Part shown: positions 1 to 11,901 of the stretch, in pieces
Layout: each line of letters starts with the position of its first letter
How positions within the stretch are numbered: position 1 is the first letter of the stretch
Source: Ascaphus truei
Taxonomy: Eukaryota; Chordata; Amphibia; Anura; Ascaphidae
NCBI GenBank assembly: GCA_036426205.1
Contig: CM071568.1
Coordinates: forward strand, 35,823,499 to 35,887,498
DNA: 64,000 nucleotides
Direction of reading: 5' to 3'
Notes under the pieces: generated by a model
Database searches by the model: none
Told to the model about the DNA's origin: nothing
The model's input: the letters and a program-made list of their open reading frames with translations, nothing else
Position numbers and translations under genes: made by a program

Positions 1-800
1 GTAGGACAATGACGAATGCTAACCTGGATCAGAACATGGAGGGCTGGCGTTCAAACTGGATCGAACACTGATTCAAAAATCCCTTACAAGTCATAGGATC
101 CCCTCCATAACGTAGAGGTGACGGGATTCATGGTTCCCTGTGCGTAGGGGATGACAGAGCTGATGCTGGAGATGCTGCCAGCAATGACGGTGCAGGGGTA
201 GAACCCACTGGAATATATTCAGCCGGATGATAATGTCCTGAAGTCGGCAAGAAATGAGTTACAGCTATTGGTTTTGATGAGCGAGGTGTGTCATGATCTC
301 CAAGTAGTTCCCCTTGAAGAGATACGGCTCGTGCTACCTCAGCGGGGGCCATGATTGGCCGAGCAAAATGTGATGGTAATCGTCTCAAATCAGGAAGTGG
401 ACCCGCAGTGCTGAGGTAGGGATGCAAATAAACTGACCACAGCCCAGGGACCGAGTCCTGTAAGAGTATCCGTAGTCAGTATGGAAGCAGGGGGCAGGGC
501 TGGTTGCAATGGTGCAGAGTCCTGGGTACAGGCAAAAGGTCAGTGCAGATGGTAATGGAGCAAAATCCAGGCAGCAGGAAAAAGGCCAGGGCAGGCAGAA
601 AGCAGTGAGTTCGGGGGTCATGTTCCGTGGTCAGCAACAGGGAATCCAAACAGGTAACAGGAACAGGCAACAGCATTGACCGACAGGAGCTGCAAAAACA
701 CAGAACATTGCTCAGCAACTCCCACCAGGAAGTGCAGCCTTATATAACAGGCTGCCAATAACCAAAATGGCCAAATTGAACAGGAAGAGCAGGCAGCCTG
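1..800. other. unassigned repeat-like stretch
   Basis: The plus strand is purine-rich, with many short caggaa/ggcagg runs, and it leads directly into the PLE fragment at 807. Open frames on the minus strand here are proline- and serine-rich, show no recognisable domain and look like chance frames. The style resembles the leader of an LTR retrotransposon in reverse orientation, but I see no LTR boundary or primer site, so no family is assigned. Confidence 0.3.
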
Positions 801-806
801 GAAAAC

Positions 807-1492
807 ATGAGCTGGCAGCAAAACCTGGCACAGATCGAGCAGAATCCTTACACAGAGGAAATCAAATTCCTCATCAATCCTTTCCTGGTAATCCCAATTT
901 TCCACCATCTCCCAAAAATGTATAAGACGTTGGTTGACCCTCCTGGTCGTCCAATAGCATCTAGTATTGATCTTTGGGAAATGGGCTGTCACAATGTATT
1001 GATTGCTACAGTACTTGCAGCCCTGGAATCTCCCTTAATTCATACTTGTTTCAGGTGACCTACTCACCCATTTGGGTGAAGTTGAAGTTCAATGGGGTAA
1101 ACATTCCATTTTGGTAACGTTAGATGTTACTTCCCAGTATTCAATTATCAAACATGATTTGGGTCTGACAGCTGTCTGCAAATTTTTGGAAGGTTCAGAT
1201 AGTCCTGATTTCAACACTGCATTTATCTTAGATACAATTTTATTCTTACTCTCTCACAATTACTTTATGTTTGATCACACATTTTATTTACAGGAACAAG
1301 GCACAGCAATGGGGACATGTTTGGCTCCTTCTTATGCAAACTTTTTTATGGGTTGGTGGGAAATTTATTTTTGGAAGAATTAATTCATTTAGAGAGCACA
1401 TCATTTTTTATAAGAGATTTATTGATGACTTCATTTTGATCTTGGAAGGTGATTTAGCCACTCTCTACTCCTTTTTCCACTACAGTATATAA
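807..1492 (+). pseudogene. Penelope-like element reverse transcriptase, broken
   Basis: Three overlapping frames carry successive parts of a PLE reverse transcriptase. The first (807-1058) contains LPKMYK and PPGRPIASS, the PLE version of the RT fingers motif. The second (1072-1383) contains LVTLDVTSQYS and the signature EQGTAMGTCLAPSYANFFMG. The third (from 1271) contains YKRFIDDF, the catalytic-core motif with FIDD for the usual YxDD. The order is correct but at least two frameshifts separate the pieces and both ends are missing. The same element supplies the endonuclease domain at 2125-2640. PLE RTs are related to telomerase RT; this copy is inactive. Confidence 0.85.
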
Positions 1493-2124
1493 ATCACAAT
1501 ACTTACTATCTACAATTCAATTATAATTTCAATTATCATCACATACACTATCTGGACCTTCTTCTATATTTGGATATGAACAAAAACATCCAAACAGATG
1601 TATTAAAAAAAACGAACTCTAGAAACATGCTTCTCAGAGCAGACAGTTGTCACCTGCAGGCAGTCATCAAGGGCATCCCAGATGGCCAATTCCTAGGCTG
1701 AGGAGGAATTGTTCTATCTAGGATGATTTCATCCGACAGTCTGGGTAATAGAAAGACCATTTCATTCACAGGGGTTACAAACAGGTGGATATACAATTGG
1801 CCTTTGAAGAGGTTCTTGCCCTTCATAGACATTCGTTATTTGGCCAAAAGAAAGGGAGCTCCTCAATGGGATCAAGAATGAATAGCAAAAATAGGTACAA
1901 AAATAAATACAAGATTAATAATTACCTTAATACCAATGGTGACAAATGGAGATAAGGAGATGTTCACATTGAGAAGGAGGAGATCCCTATATTTTTATCT
2001 CAATACAACAGATGTAGTAACCAAGTGAAGCACATTTTTAATAAACTCTGGGACCTTTTATATATGGATCCCAACCTACGTATCTGTTGAATTGGGTCCC
2101 AGATTTGTGTATAGATGAGCTAGG

Positions 2125-2640
2125 AGAATTGCATCGTATGTTTCACCAAGTTACATTGCAACACCAAAAGGGGAAACACAAGTCTTTAACACTAAGGGAT
2201 GTTTCAAATGTGAGAGATGTAGAGTATATCAATATATGAAACCAGCCTCACATTTTGGTGTCTCCAACCAAAATAAGATACATCAGATCAAAAGTTTTAT
2301 AAATTGCGATACACAATATGTGATTTACATTTTGACAAGCGGATGTGGAAATTGTTATGTGGGGAGAACCACAAGAGCTCTTAAAATCAGAGTGATGGAA
2401 CATCTAAGGTTGATAAAGAAGCACGATCTCTCCCATCCGGTGTCAAAACACTTCACAGAGAGTAGCCAAGGCGGTATAAGTAATTTCTCCTTTCGTGGCA
2501 TTGAGCGAGTAACTTTGAAAGAATGAGGAGGTAATAAATTAACCTCTTGGACCACAGGGAAGCTTATTGGATCTTCATGCTGAAGACCCATTCTCCCTGC
2601 GGTCTAAACGTTGAATGGAATTTAAGCCATTTTCTGATTT
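2125..2640 (+). pseudogene. Penelope-like element GIY-YIG endonuclease end
   Basis: This is the 3' half of the PLE that begins at 807. A Cys pair motif, CFKCERC (near 2194-2214), precedes the nuclease, as in the PLE linker. The nuclease core then follows: YVIYILTSGCG (GIY position), YVGRTTRALKIR (YIG plus the conserved Arg) and MEHLRLIKKHDLSHPVSKHF. The frame stops at 2526 and continues in another frame with residues matching the C-terminus of the copy at 45173 (PCGLNVEWN). The start is undefined because the upstream linker is frameshifted. GIY-YIG proteins nick DNA for target-primed insertion; this one is a fossil. Confidence 0.88.
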
Positions 2641-4225
2641 AGTACTTAATTATTAAATGTAATTTATTAGGCTATCTTCAATCCCTGATTACCAGTCAAG
2701 TGGAGTCCTGTTATACTCTGCTTGCCTTATATAATACATTGACCCATACGAAATTATAGATTTAATATTCAATCTTGATATATATCATGTTATATTGTTC
2801 ATGATACCTTATTTGCTTTTTTCTGCTATAGCCATGTTTTTTCTGCTATAACTATTTTTTTTCAATTGTCTTGATATCAATTGAGTCAAATTCCATTCCT
2901 TGTTTTACCCCTATTTCCCTTCCCCTCCCCTTTTCCTTCCAACACCCCTGTCCCTTTCCCTCCTTTCCTTCCCGATCCCATTTCCCATTTTATTTACTTG
3001 TAATGTCTCAAAATAACCAATTATCTCACTATTAAGGATTTATTATCCATAAATTTATTATCCATAAATCTATATTAAAACTTTTTCATTATGGTTATGA
3101 TAAATGGTACATAGCTTTTCCAGTAGGAATCTGTCACCCTTAGAAGGTGCAGAAGTAGGTGGGACTAGATTATCAATTCTCTCTCAATTGATTGGAGTCA
3201 GCATACAGCATACAGACACATACCTGTTTGAAGAAATTAACCAGAATATTATTCCAGATATTCAGAATGCATCCATTATTAAAGATAAAGAAAGAAAACA
3301 TCCAGAGATGATTCATTCCAAAATTAACTCTTGTAGAGACGTTAGATATGACACTTATGATATGACTATTTTGATGTTACAATGTAACAAGCTTACAAAG
3401 TCACATCCCCTTTTGAAACTGGTTCTGGCACATCCATTTTTAAGCCGTGAACTCTCTCTAGCAATGCGCCAATTATATCTAGTGACTGCCTGGTCACATG
3501 ATCTTTTCCACTGAACGTTGCATCTTTGTTTCTCTTCTGCTGCACTGACAACCATTTAGTAAACCCCTGAGGCGAATCGTCACCGATCGATCACAGGAGA
3601 ACGGATTGATCAGAAACCTAGCTAATAACTTAGCATTGTGTGGACTGTATTGGTGCACATATTAAAGTGAAAAAAGAAGTAATTTAAAATAAAATGGGCA
3701 GCTTGGATTGCTTTTTTAATGGCTATTGTTTGTTTTATTGTATTGATATTTGTACTTTATTCTATTGGCAAAGTGCTATTAGCCGTATTTGGCTAATAGG
3801 GCTTAGGGCAATTGCCCCTTATTGTGTATGGTGATGAGGCTAATGGTGGCTGGTCATGGGGGTAGTTTCTCCGTGTGGGGTGGTTAGGCCTCCCAGGGGG
3901 TAGCCGAAGGTGTTAATCCCTTAATTACCCTAGTGATTACTACCCCCTAAGGTAATAAAAGGGTTTCTGGTTAGTAAAAAGTGTTTTAATGGTTGGTCAT
4001 CTGTCCTTTATTGGATGTTGGTGCCACTGTAGAGGAAGATGATGATAGTGATCATCCTGGCAGGGGGAAGTACTACTTGAAATTATTTTTTATGCTTCTC
4101 AATGGGCAACAGTGTTATTAGCCACATTTGGCTAATAGGGCTATTGACCATTTCTGTGTTACCTGTTTCTAAGATACATATTTGGTAATCTGGCAAGGCA
4201 GGTATTTTCCTTTGAGAAAATGATA
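2641..4225. other. unassigned AT-rich stretch with repeat fragments
   Basis: No gene is visible. The 3104-3514 frame has no recognisable domain. At about 3770-4140 there are two partial copies of a segment containing ggctaatagggct, and the text around 3895-3960 (ttaatcccttaattacc, ttactaccccctaaggt) resembles the satellite-like unit at 61.6 and 62.4 kb, suggesting another degraded copy of that family. Confidence 0.4.
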
Positions 4226-4604
4226 CAGATGCAGCGGCCGTTATTCGAACAAATCACGGAGCCGTTTTTGTGTGCGCTGCTGTACTCCACGAGGAATTAA
4301 CGCGGCCAATCGCCCCAGGCACACGTGTTTATCGCGGTTGCTTTCTTTGAATTTCATTGATTCTATTTCGTATCCGTGGCAGAAATTAATGAATTGTAAT
4401 GTGTACAATACTGTGCTACTATGCTACTATGCTATTGTGCTACTGTGTCAATTTCAGGTGTTTCAAAATAAGAACACTAAAATGCCATTTTCTGCACTTG
4501 CCTGCACACGTCTTAGGCTGTACGGTTGGAAGAAATCACACGCCATGACGTGGGCATTCCGAGGTATACAACGCGTGGTGTTCGAATAACGGCCGCTGCA
4601 TCTG
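4226..4604. mobile_element. 379 bp MITE with perfect 26 bp terminal inverted repeats
   Basis: The left end CAGATGCAGCGGCCGTTATT is repeated as an exact inverted copy at the right end, for 26 bases in all, and TA lies immediately outside both ends (4224-4225 and 4605-4606), so the target duplication is TA as in Tc1/mariner-type elements. The interior has no coding frame of note. The terminal motif TTATTCGAAC is shared, with small changes, by the MITEs at 19507, 27965, 32008, 34797, 38869 and 39249. Perfect TIRs suggest a relatively recent copy. Confidence 0.9.
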
Positions 4605-5861
4605 TACCATTACACATACTACCTACTTCCAAGCAGGCTTGTTCCATCCTACTTTGTGTGTTGGTATGGGGAGTCACATTTAAATACACTAGGCACCACT
4701 ACAACTAATGTGTGCCTTGCAGACAATCTTTTCTAAACATATAATCATTTATATGCTATAAGAAAATAAATGGATGTCAAAGGAGTCAAAGCCATGTTCT
4801 TTACTTCATTACTTACTATGTGAAAAATTGACAAATTATATGCCTGTCCTTTTGCTGCACTCCAGTGGTTGCCAATAATTGCAAAGTTTACTTCAATGCG
4901 ACCTTCACTCAGCCACTGCTGGATTTCTTTCATGGTACTGTATTTCAGGCTTCTTTACGCCAGCAATTATTGCATACAGTACAGTATATTTCTCCTTTTC
5001 ATACATATATTATTACTTACAAATATATGTACACTTTCATTCCATTAAAAAACGATAATGCATTTGAAAAAAAAAAAAAAACTTCTAACTTTCAATGGCA
5101 TTACATATAAAAAAAAAAGAAGGAACAGGAAGAGTAAAGACAGATGAGGTCATGCAGGTGGAAACAAAGGTATAGTTAATATAATGTATACTATATAATG
5201 AATCATTATGTTTGCTCATTGTTCACAGGATAGGGGGGAGATGAGGGACCACGAAATGTACTTTAAATGGGAATTAGGTAGACAAGTTAATTTATAGGGG
5301 AAAATATCCCGATGAAAATTTAAAATCTGAAAGGTGTATTTGCAGATGAGCGAGGAGAGCAAAGAGAAAAAACAGGTGATATGCAGACATAGCAAGACAC
5401 AATGTTGAAGGCCCAAAAAGCCCTTTTCAAGAGTCTTTTCATATTACTATAGCTCTCATGCTAAGTATATTTTTGGGGTTTGTTTTGTACTATATACTTG
5501 TCTGCATTTTATGATGTTTACTATTAAATAAAAATATATATTTGGTGTATTATTTTAATGATATAGACCTCCTTCACTGGTCAATCATTGATATACCTAA
5601 TTGAACTATATAGCTTCAATTTAATATTAATAAAGTAAAAATCATGTCATTGGTTCACAAAAAATCCAAAGGAAAAATAGAGGATTTATTGCCCTAAATG
5701 CAGGATTGATCGCATTGTAAAGAAATCACTGAAGAATGGATCTGGGAATGGAGAACAAAAGAAAATGCTACAGTATGTTGCATAGGAAAAGATATTTGCA
5801 GCAGGAAGAGTGAGGTTATAATATTACTTTATTGATAGGTAGAAAAAAGTATGTATGTTAT
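4605..5861. other. unassigned AT-rich stretch
   Basis: Two A-runs (about 5069 and 5110) and short AT-rich frames without domains. I see no gene, repeat boundary or RNA. Confidence 0.4.
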
Positions 5862-6790
5862 GTTTGTTTTTATTTATATAGCGCCATTAATGTACATAGC
5901 GCTTCACAGTAGTAATGTACACGTGACAATCATATAAATAACAAATAATACAAATAACAGATCATGGTTCATACCTAAAAATTAACATTTAGGAAGAGGA
6001 GTCCCTGCTCCAAAGAGCTTACAATCTAATTGGTAGGTAGGAAGGATGTACAGAGACAGTAGGATTGCATTCTGGTAAGTGTGTCTGCAAGGGGCCAAAC
6101 TTTATGTATCAGGTGTGTAGTATTAGCCGCGGAGCTACTCATATGCTCAGTTAAGCAGGTGTGTTTTAAGGTGGGTCTTAAAGGTGGATAGAGAGAGTGC
6201 TAGTCGGTATTGAGGGGAAGGGCATTCCAGAGGTGTGGGGCAGTCATTGAAAAAGGTTTAAGGCGGGAGAGGGCTTTAGATACAAAGGGGGTAGAGAGAA
6301 GACATCCTTGAGTGGAAAACAAGAGTCAGGATGTTGAATTGCGAGATAGGTAGGTTACAGTAATTGAGACAGGAGAAAATGAGGGCCTGTGTCAGAGTTT
6401 TAGCTCTCGAGCAAAAGAGGAAAGGGTATATCTTCGTATTATTGTGGAGGAAAAAGCAACAGGTTTTAGATACGTTTTGAATGTGAGAGGGGAATGTGAG
6501 AGAGGAGTCGAGTGTGACCCCTAGGCAGCGTACTTGCGCTACTGGGTATATGACAGAACTTCCAACAGTAATGTGGAAGTTGTAGTGGGGCCAGGTTAGG
6601 GATGAAATATGAGGAGCTCTGTTTTTGACATGTTGATTTTAAATTGGCGGAGGGCCATCCAGGATGATATGGCAGAGAGACAGTCAGAAACGTTGGACTA
6701 TACAGCAGGTGTAAGGTATGGGGTTGAAAAGTAAATTTGTGTGTCATCAGCATGGAGGTGATATTTGAACACAAGTGATGTGATGAGTGA
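5862..6790 (-). pseudogene. L2/CR1-type LINE, RT C-terminus and 3' tail
   Basis: Read on the minus strand, this is the end of a non-LTR retrotransposon ORF. The frame at 6466-6774 holds HADDTQ-like RT text in pieces, SKTELLIF-like residues and a region leading into a Trp-containing C-terminus, broken by frameshifts. It is followed by a 3' tail containing tagattgtaagctctttgg and gcgctatataaataaaa, the familiar end of L2-like LINEs and the SINEs they mobilise. The 3' end (5862 on the plus strand) falls in a short tata/gta-rich tract. The same tail motif closes the SINE at 20287. Confidence 0.75.
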
Positions 6791-7183
6791 GACAGCCACT
6801 CAATGAGCGAGACTCACCCCAATGACTGAGTGCCTTTGAATGAGTGAGACCACCATTACTGACTGAGACTGTCACTCAATGAGCAAGACTCACCGCTAAT
6901 GACTGAGCATGGAAGCATTGCACGCTAAGGGATAATGGGGAAAGGCATTGCATGCTAAGGGATAATGGGGAAAGGCAGGTTTGTGGACCTGTCTGTGACA
7001 TGTGAATGTGTTCAAAAGTGGTATTTTTTATTTGCCGTTCACTGTACGATGGAGGGTTTTTCTTACATTTTTACTCACTTAAAAAAATGTTACCTAACGG
7101 CGCCAATGTGAAATGTCATAAATGTGCATAAAAAACAAGAATAAACAAATAGTGTGAAATACAAATGGTACCAATATCAAAAG
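6548..7183. repeat. direct duplication, copy 1
   Basis: This segment recurs at 7692-8290 in the same orientation with only scattered differences. It spans the last part of the antisense LINE ORF, a run of tgactgag/gagtgagac repeats, and a PLE-like terminus (cggcgccaatgtgaaatg). Copy 1 holds an extra 30 bp tandem unit (gcattgcaygctaagggata plus 10 more bases) that is single in copy 2, which accounts for most of the length difference (636 versus 599 bp). Confidence 0.9.
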
Positions 7184-7691
7184 TCCTTGATTAGGTGTCC
7201 ATAACAAATGAATCTCAATGTCCAAAGTTCCTTGGATCTAATGGAATATGAGTTGGTGGAATTCAGCACATATACTGTAAGAGAAAGGAAAACAAAAATA
7301 CGTTGTGTAATACTGCTAGATTAATTTATATAACTCAAAGGGTAGGGAATGGTGAGTTCCCTAATAAAGGTTTCGGCAAGAAGGTTAGATTAACAAAAAA
7401 TAAATTTATTAAAAACAATGAGGATTAAAAACAGCTCCTCTCCTCAAGGTGGCAAACAGCAATTGGAATCCTACTTACTAGACCCAAGTAGGACATGCGC
7501 AGTACAATGTCGTAATATCACAGGAGCAAGCACTTCACGCTAACAGCAACCGTCCCCAGAGTCCCAACACTACGCTTTCCAGACCCGCTGGGGCGTGATG
7601 ATCTTCCGGCGTGGTTAGCTGGGCGGTTGAACGGCTCGCTTCCCTTCTCCTTGTTCTGGGTCTCCCAGTGTCCCGGATGTCCGGTAGCTTG
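7184..7691. other. PLE-terminus-like spacer between the duplicated copies
   Basis: Contains a run reading aaaaaataaatttattaaaaac followed by GC-richer text. This style is repeated at 16920-17320 upstream of a hammerhead-like motif, so this is probably a PLE terminal region. No hammerhead core is visible in it. Confidence 0.35.
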
Positions 7692-8290
7692 TATGACAGA
7701 ATTTCCAACAGTAATGTGGAAGTTGTAGTGGGGCCAGGTTAGGGATGAAATATGAGGAGCTCTGTTTTTGACATGTTGAGTTTAAGTCAGCGGGGGGCAA
7801 TCCAGGATGATATGGCAGAGAGACATTCAGAAACGTTGGACTGTACAGCAGGTGTAAGGTCAGGGGTTGAAAAATAAATTTGTGTTTCATCAGCATAGAG
7901 GTGATATTTGAACTCAAGAGATGAGTGAGACTGCCACTCAATGAGCGAGACTCACCCCAATGACTGAGTGCCTCTGAATGAGTGAGACCACCATTACTGA
8001 CTGAGACTGCCACTCAATGAGTGAGACTCACCCCTAATGACTGAGCACGGAAGCATTGCATGCTAAGGGATAATGGGGAAAGGCAGGTTTGTGGACCTGT
8101 CTGTGACATGTGAATGTGTTCAAAAGTGGTATTTTTTATTTGCCGTTCACTGTACGATGGAGGGTTTTTGTTACATTTTTACTCACTGAAAAAATGTTAC
8201 CTAACGGCGCCAATGTGAAATGTCATAAATGTGCATAAAAAACAAGAATAAACAAATAGTGTGAAATACAAATGGTACCAATATCAAAAG
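7692..8290. repeat. direct duplication, copy 2
   Basis: Second copy of the segment at 6548-7183. Its right edge is cut by the hairpin-family fragment that starts at 8291, whereas copy 1 runs on into PLE-like sequence. The shared break points indicate duplication of a composite LINE plus PLE block rather than two independent insertions. Confidence 0.88.
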
Positions 8291-8425
8291 GGGGTTAGCA
8301 CTGTGTGCTCATTTGCATTCATTTCCCAAAATCCCTTGCTGCAGTGGAAGTGCTGTTTGCTGGGTGATAATGGTGAAAGACAGGGTTGCAGACCTTCTAA
8401 GAACATCAAATGAATATATAGGAAT
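8291..8425 (-). repeat. arm of the 62.6 kb hairpin repeat family
   Basis: Matches, in the orientation of the right arm, the repeat at 62960-63105: tgtgctcatttgcat, a run on fresh cccttgctgcagtggaagtg, and gggttgcagacct. The other arm is absent, so this is a partial copy, bordered on its right by an AT-rich microsatellite (about 8441-8522). Confidence 0.8.
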
Positions 8426-8786
8426 ATTTACAGTTGCTAATATATATATATATATATATATATTATTATATTTATAATATATTATACTATATATAGATAT
8501 ATATATATATATATATATATTATTATCCCAGCTCATGTTTCTTAACTGGTTCATCATGATCCCAAAACAGGATTCAGATTTTCATACTGAAATGCAAGCG
8601 AGTGCATTATACACGTTGCTATAGAAAACATCTTTAATTTGTATCTTTATAATTCCTTTGTAATAATAGTCTCCCTCTGTCTCCTCCTCTTTCTGGTGAT
8701 AATAAGTGTTCAAGGATCTGTAATTTAAGATGGGCTATATTTTGTTTAGCACAATAAACATGTGTTCCAACAGATGTAGCGTGATA

Positions 8787-9207
8787 GGTCCAGTATCAAT
8801 TCAGAAAAAGGGGGAGGGACATCCCACATAGGAGACAAAGCAATAATAGTGAAGATTAATACTCAGACTCCGCCCTATGTGTTTTGCTCCTGTATGAGCT
8901 TCCTCAGGGGGATAGGGCAGAGTCTGCGCTTTCTATTGGAGAGCTGCAGAAGAGATTTGGCACCTTTTCCCCCTGTTTGATATCATACTGTAGCTTGCTC
9001 AAACGGCCATAGAGCTGGCGCAAAGGAGGAGGGTGCTGCTGTTTGTTCCCATATACGACCCTGGGTTGTCTGAATGCCTTTCCCAAAACTGCTTATGTAA
9101 GTATATTACTTTGTGATATTCATTTATAAAGCAATCTTCACTATTATTGCTTGTCTCCTTCTCTGTGGGATAACCCTCCCCCTTTTGCTGAATTGATACT
9201 GGACCCA
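8787..9207. repeat. 420 bp hairpin element with a hammerhead-like core
   Basis: About 70 bp at 8787-8856 (ccagtatcaattcagaaaaa, aagcaataatagtgaagatt) recur as an inverted copy at 9132-9207. The spacer carries the hammerhead-like motif at 8865-8912, placing that motif next to a stem, as seen for the PLE ends at 49-51 kb and 54.4-54.8 kb. Confidence 0.8.
8865..8912 (-). ncRNA. hammerhead-ribozyme-like motif 1 (degenerate)
   Basis: On the minus strand: CUGAGGA, then stem II GCUC/GAGC around an AUACAG loop, then AAAA in the GAAA position, ACACAU in the ACGCGU position and A before a GGG that can pair with the CCC upstream of CUGAGGA. Core changes make it unlikely to cleave. Confidence 0.45.
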
Positions 9208-9439
9208 CCATGCTTTGTTGGATGTTTGGAAAGGATTCTAGGATATTTACAAAAGTTGGTTACTCTTAATAACCTCAATGTCGGATTAATATGCAGAACA
9301 TGTGAGTGCAATACCTACAAATTCCAGTTCATTCTGATATTATCATTACACTATTTCTTTGTTTATTTTTTATATATGTCCTTGGATCTATTTGCACCCT
9401 GTATCCTGTTGCCACCACATACTGGGGGCCTGTGACTGG

Positions 9440-9500
9440 GGAAGCAGGGGGGTCCTTTACTTGAAATTAATGCGGTTCAGCTCCGGAGACCCACTGATTT
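9440..9500. repeat. fragment of the ctgaaccgcatt hairpin family
   Basis: Contains aatgcggttcagctccggag, the terminal sequence shared by the hairpins at 19831-20040 and 22285-22512 and by 52780-52815. Only one end is present. Confidence 0.55.
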
Positions 9501-9779
9501 AATACTATGAAATTAAAATAAAATTAAAGAAGTGCATTTGCCTAGAAAAGATGAACAGAGAGAGGGACTGTTTCTGTCTGCTCTCACTGCGCAGCTCTTT
9601 CAGACTGGTGCAGACCAGTAGGATTAATGCAGCGGGAGTCGCATTCAGAAACATGGACCACCACTGCGTTAATCCTGATGGGCAATTAGTCTGGCCATGG
9701 GTAAGCCACGGCAGGCAGTGGTTGGGAAGCTTTCAAATGTTTTAATAGAGTGTAGGTCTTGCCGAAATAAGGGTTAGAT

Positions 9780-10470
9780 GGAGGTGGAGAAGGGGAGAAG
9801 TGAGAGAGAGAAATTATATGAGATGATAGTCAGACCGAGAAACGGGTGAAATGGAGATATCAAAGAGAGAGATGTTTTTTTGTGAAAACCAGGACCAGGT
9901 AGTGGCTGTCGTTGTGTGTGCTGTCTGCAGTCCATTGGTTAAGCACAAAACAAGAGACAGAAGGTAGGAGGCCCAAAGTGAGAGAGGGGTCATTAATATG
10001 TCAGTTGAGGTCCCCAAGGAGAATAACAGTGGAGTCAGAGGAGAGAAGGGAGAGGCAGGATTCAAAGTGAATGAGGAAGACAGAAGGAGTATGAGTAGTG
10101 GTAGGTGTGTGATAGATGACCGCTACATGAAGAGGGAGAGGAGAAAAAAGCTGGGCAATGTGAGCATCAAAGGACGAAAAAGTAAAAGAGGGAGGAATAG
10201 AAAGGTTTCTGTTACGGCAGATTAAAGAGATTAGGAGCATCATGCCTATACCCCGTCAATAAGGGCGCAGAGTGTGGGACAATAAAATAAATAAAAAGGC
10301 CACCATAAGAGATGGCAGCTTCTAGTGCAGAGTCAGACTGAGTGAGCCAAGCCTCAGTCATAGCAAAGAGGAGCAGAACGGGAGAGAAAAGGCAGTCATG
10401 TACTGAGAAGAACTTGTATTGTTCACCACAATGTTGTGGTACTGAGCCTGTGGAAATGGAGTACATGAAT
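9780..10470 (-). pseudogene. L2/CR1-type LINE endonuclease region
   Basis: Three minus-strand frames read in order as the apurinic endonuclease of a non-LTR retrotransposon. The first (10212-10466) has TEAWLTQSDSALEAAISYGG, the typical ETWL-type start. The second (10001-10243) has VAVIYHTP and ends VILLGDLN, the GDxN catalytic motif. The third (9814-10065) holds SRSDYHLI, matching the SDHxL motif. Two frameshifts separate them. The family resembles that at 5862-6790, but the endonuclease and RT parts are not contiguous, so this may be a different copy. Confidence 0.8.
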
Positions 10471-11191
10471 ATTAAATATAATAGTTTGGTTATTTCTGAA
10501 ATTAGCTCCTTAAGAGCCCTTGGGTTAAAGTGCTTTATTTACTTTAATTGTTTGAAAAGCTGCCTATGCACGTCTTTCTCAATTAACTAATTGCTAGTTA
10601 ATATAAAGGTTGTAGCTTCCACTTGTTGCAATATTTTTTCAATTGATTCAATCTTGGTACACTAACTACAGAGACAGAGAATGTATTTCATATCTCCAAC
10701 ATCCTTATCTCCAATATTTTGCCTTTTCTAATAATTTTATTATTAAAGTATTTGAACAACATGTTAGGGTTGATCTTGCTTTCTATTGCAATCCTGTTTT
10801 CATTTTCAATTTTTGCTAATCTGATTGCTTTTTGTAACTGTTATTATATTCCTTATTGTTCTTACCATGCATTGGTACCTTTTAACTTCAAGAATCTAAA
10901 TGCCTGTTTCTTTCCATTTCTTCCGCTACCGGTTTATTTAGCCACACTTGTTTAGACTTGTTAATTTTATATTTATTACCCACAGGTGTACACTTATTAG
11001 CGTACATATCTAATAATGTTTTAAAGACTGTCAATTTATCTTTAAAAAATGTTCCTGCAAAAATGTTTCCCTATGTATTCCTTATAGATTATATATTAGT
11101 TTATTCAAATCTGCCTTTCTAAAATGTAAAGTCTTTGTTGAACCTGTATAATAAGTTTTTTGATAGTTTATTTAAAATGAGACTTTGTTAT
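10471..11191. other. unassigned AT-rich stretch
   Basis: T-rich plus strand with one short hydrophobic open frame (10719-10955) that looks like a composition artefact. No repeat boundary seen. Confidence 0.4.
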
Positions 11192-11901
11192 TGTAACAGG
11201 GTATGTCTCTTTCTACCTGTCTTTCCTCCTGTTATGCAAGTCCCTGTTAGCTGCAGGCAATAACAGGTTAAATCTGTGGGCGAGTGACCCCCCTTGTTCT
11301 CCTCTTTGACGGGCAGGAGTGCGGTGGTGACTTATGACCTACGTAAGCCTATAAGGGATAGGTATAGATCATGATCCCGCTCCTTCTGCTTCCTGAATGA
11401 GAGGCAGAGCCAAAACTAATCAGTCCTCTTCCTGGTTCTGAGGAGAACAGAAGCAGAGTGCTGTGAGTCTCTCCCATAGCAGGATGAGCTGGCTCACTCT
11501 CAGTTCTGGGGACTGAGAGAACATCTGATATGGATAATGACCCCATACTATCAGAGTCAAGCACCATCCAGAGGTTGGAACCCTCTGAACCGTTGCACCG
11601 CTGTTTAAAGATCTGATGCAATGACTGCTAAATAAATTCCCTTTGTTAATCATACTCCAACCTGGATTGAGTCAGTGCATGGTGTGTGTGACTGATGTGC
11701 TTCAGAGAGGACTGTCTCTGGTACTACCAGAGCCCCCTGAAGCTGGAGGCACTGAACACCAAAAGGAAAGAACTACAGATGATGTCCATCTCTCCATATA
11801 ACCGCAGATAACTCAGATCTCCTGAACCTAACAGGTATGCCTCAGCACCACACGGTAACAATAGAGTGGATCTCCCAGAGGGTAGGGGAAACAGTGCTAT
11901 A
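11192..11901 (+). mobile_element. LTR of a Ty3/gypsy-type element
   Basis: Begins TGTAACAGGG and ends GTGCTATA, followed by TTTGGAGGTGCTGCTGAGAT, the same post-LTR sequence seen after the LTRs at 23061 and 54936. An AATAAA lies at about 11632. No partner LTR is found downstream, so it is either a 5' LTR with a lost 3' copy or an eroded element. Boundaries are inferred from the primer site and the TG start. Confidence 0.6.

Noticed and set aside
4605..5861. Host gene exon
   Set aside because: Frames are short, without domain residues or convincing splice signals.
10719..10955. Hydrophobic 78 aa ORF, possible membrane protein
   Set aside because: The T-rich strand yields Phe/Leu/Ile codons by composition; no homologue or start context.
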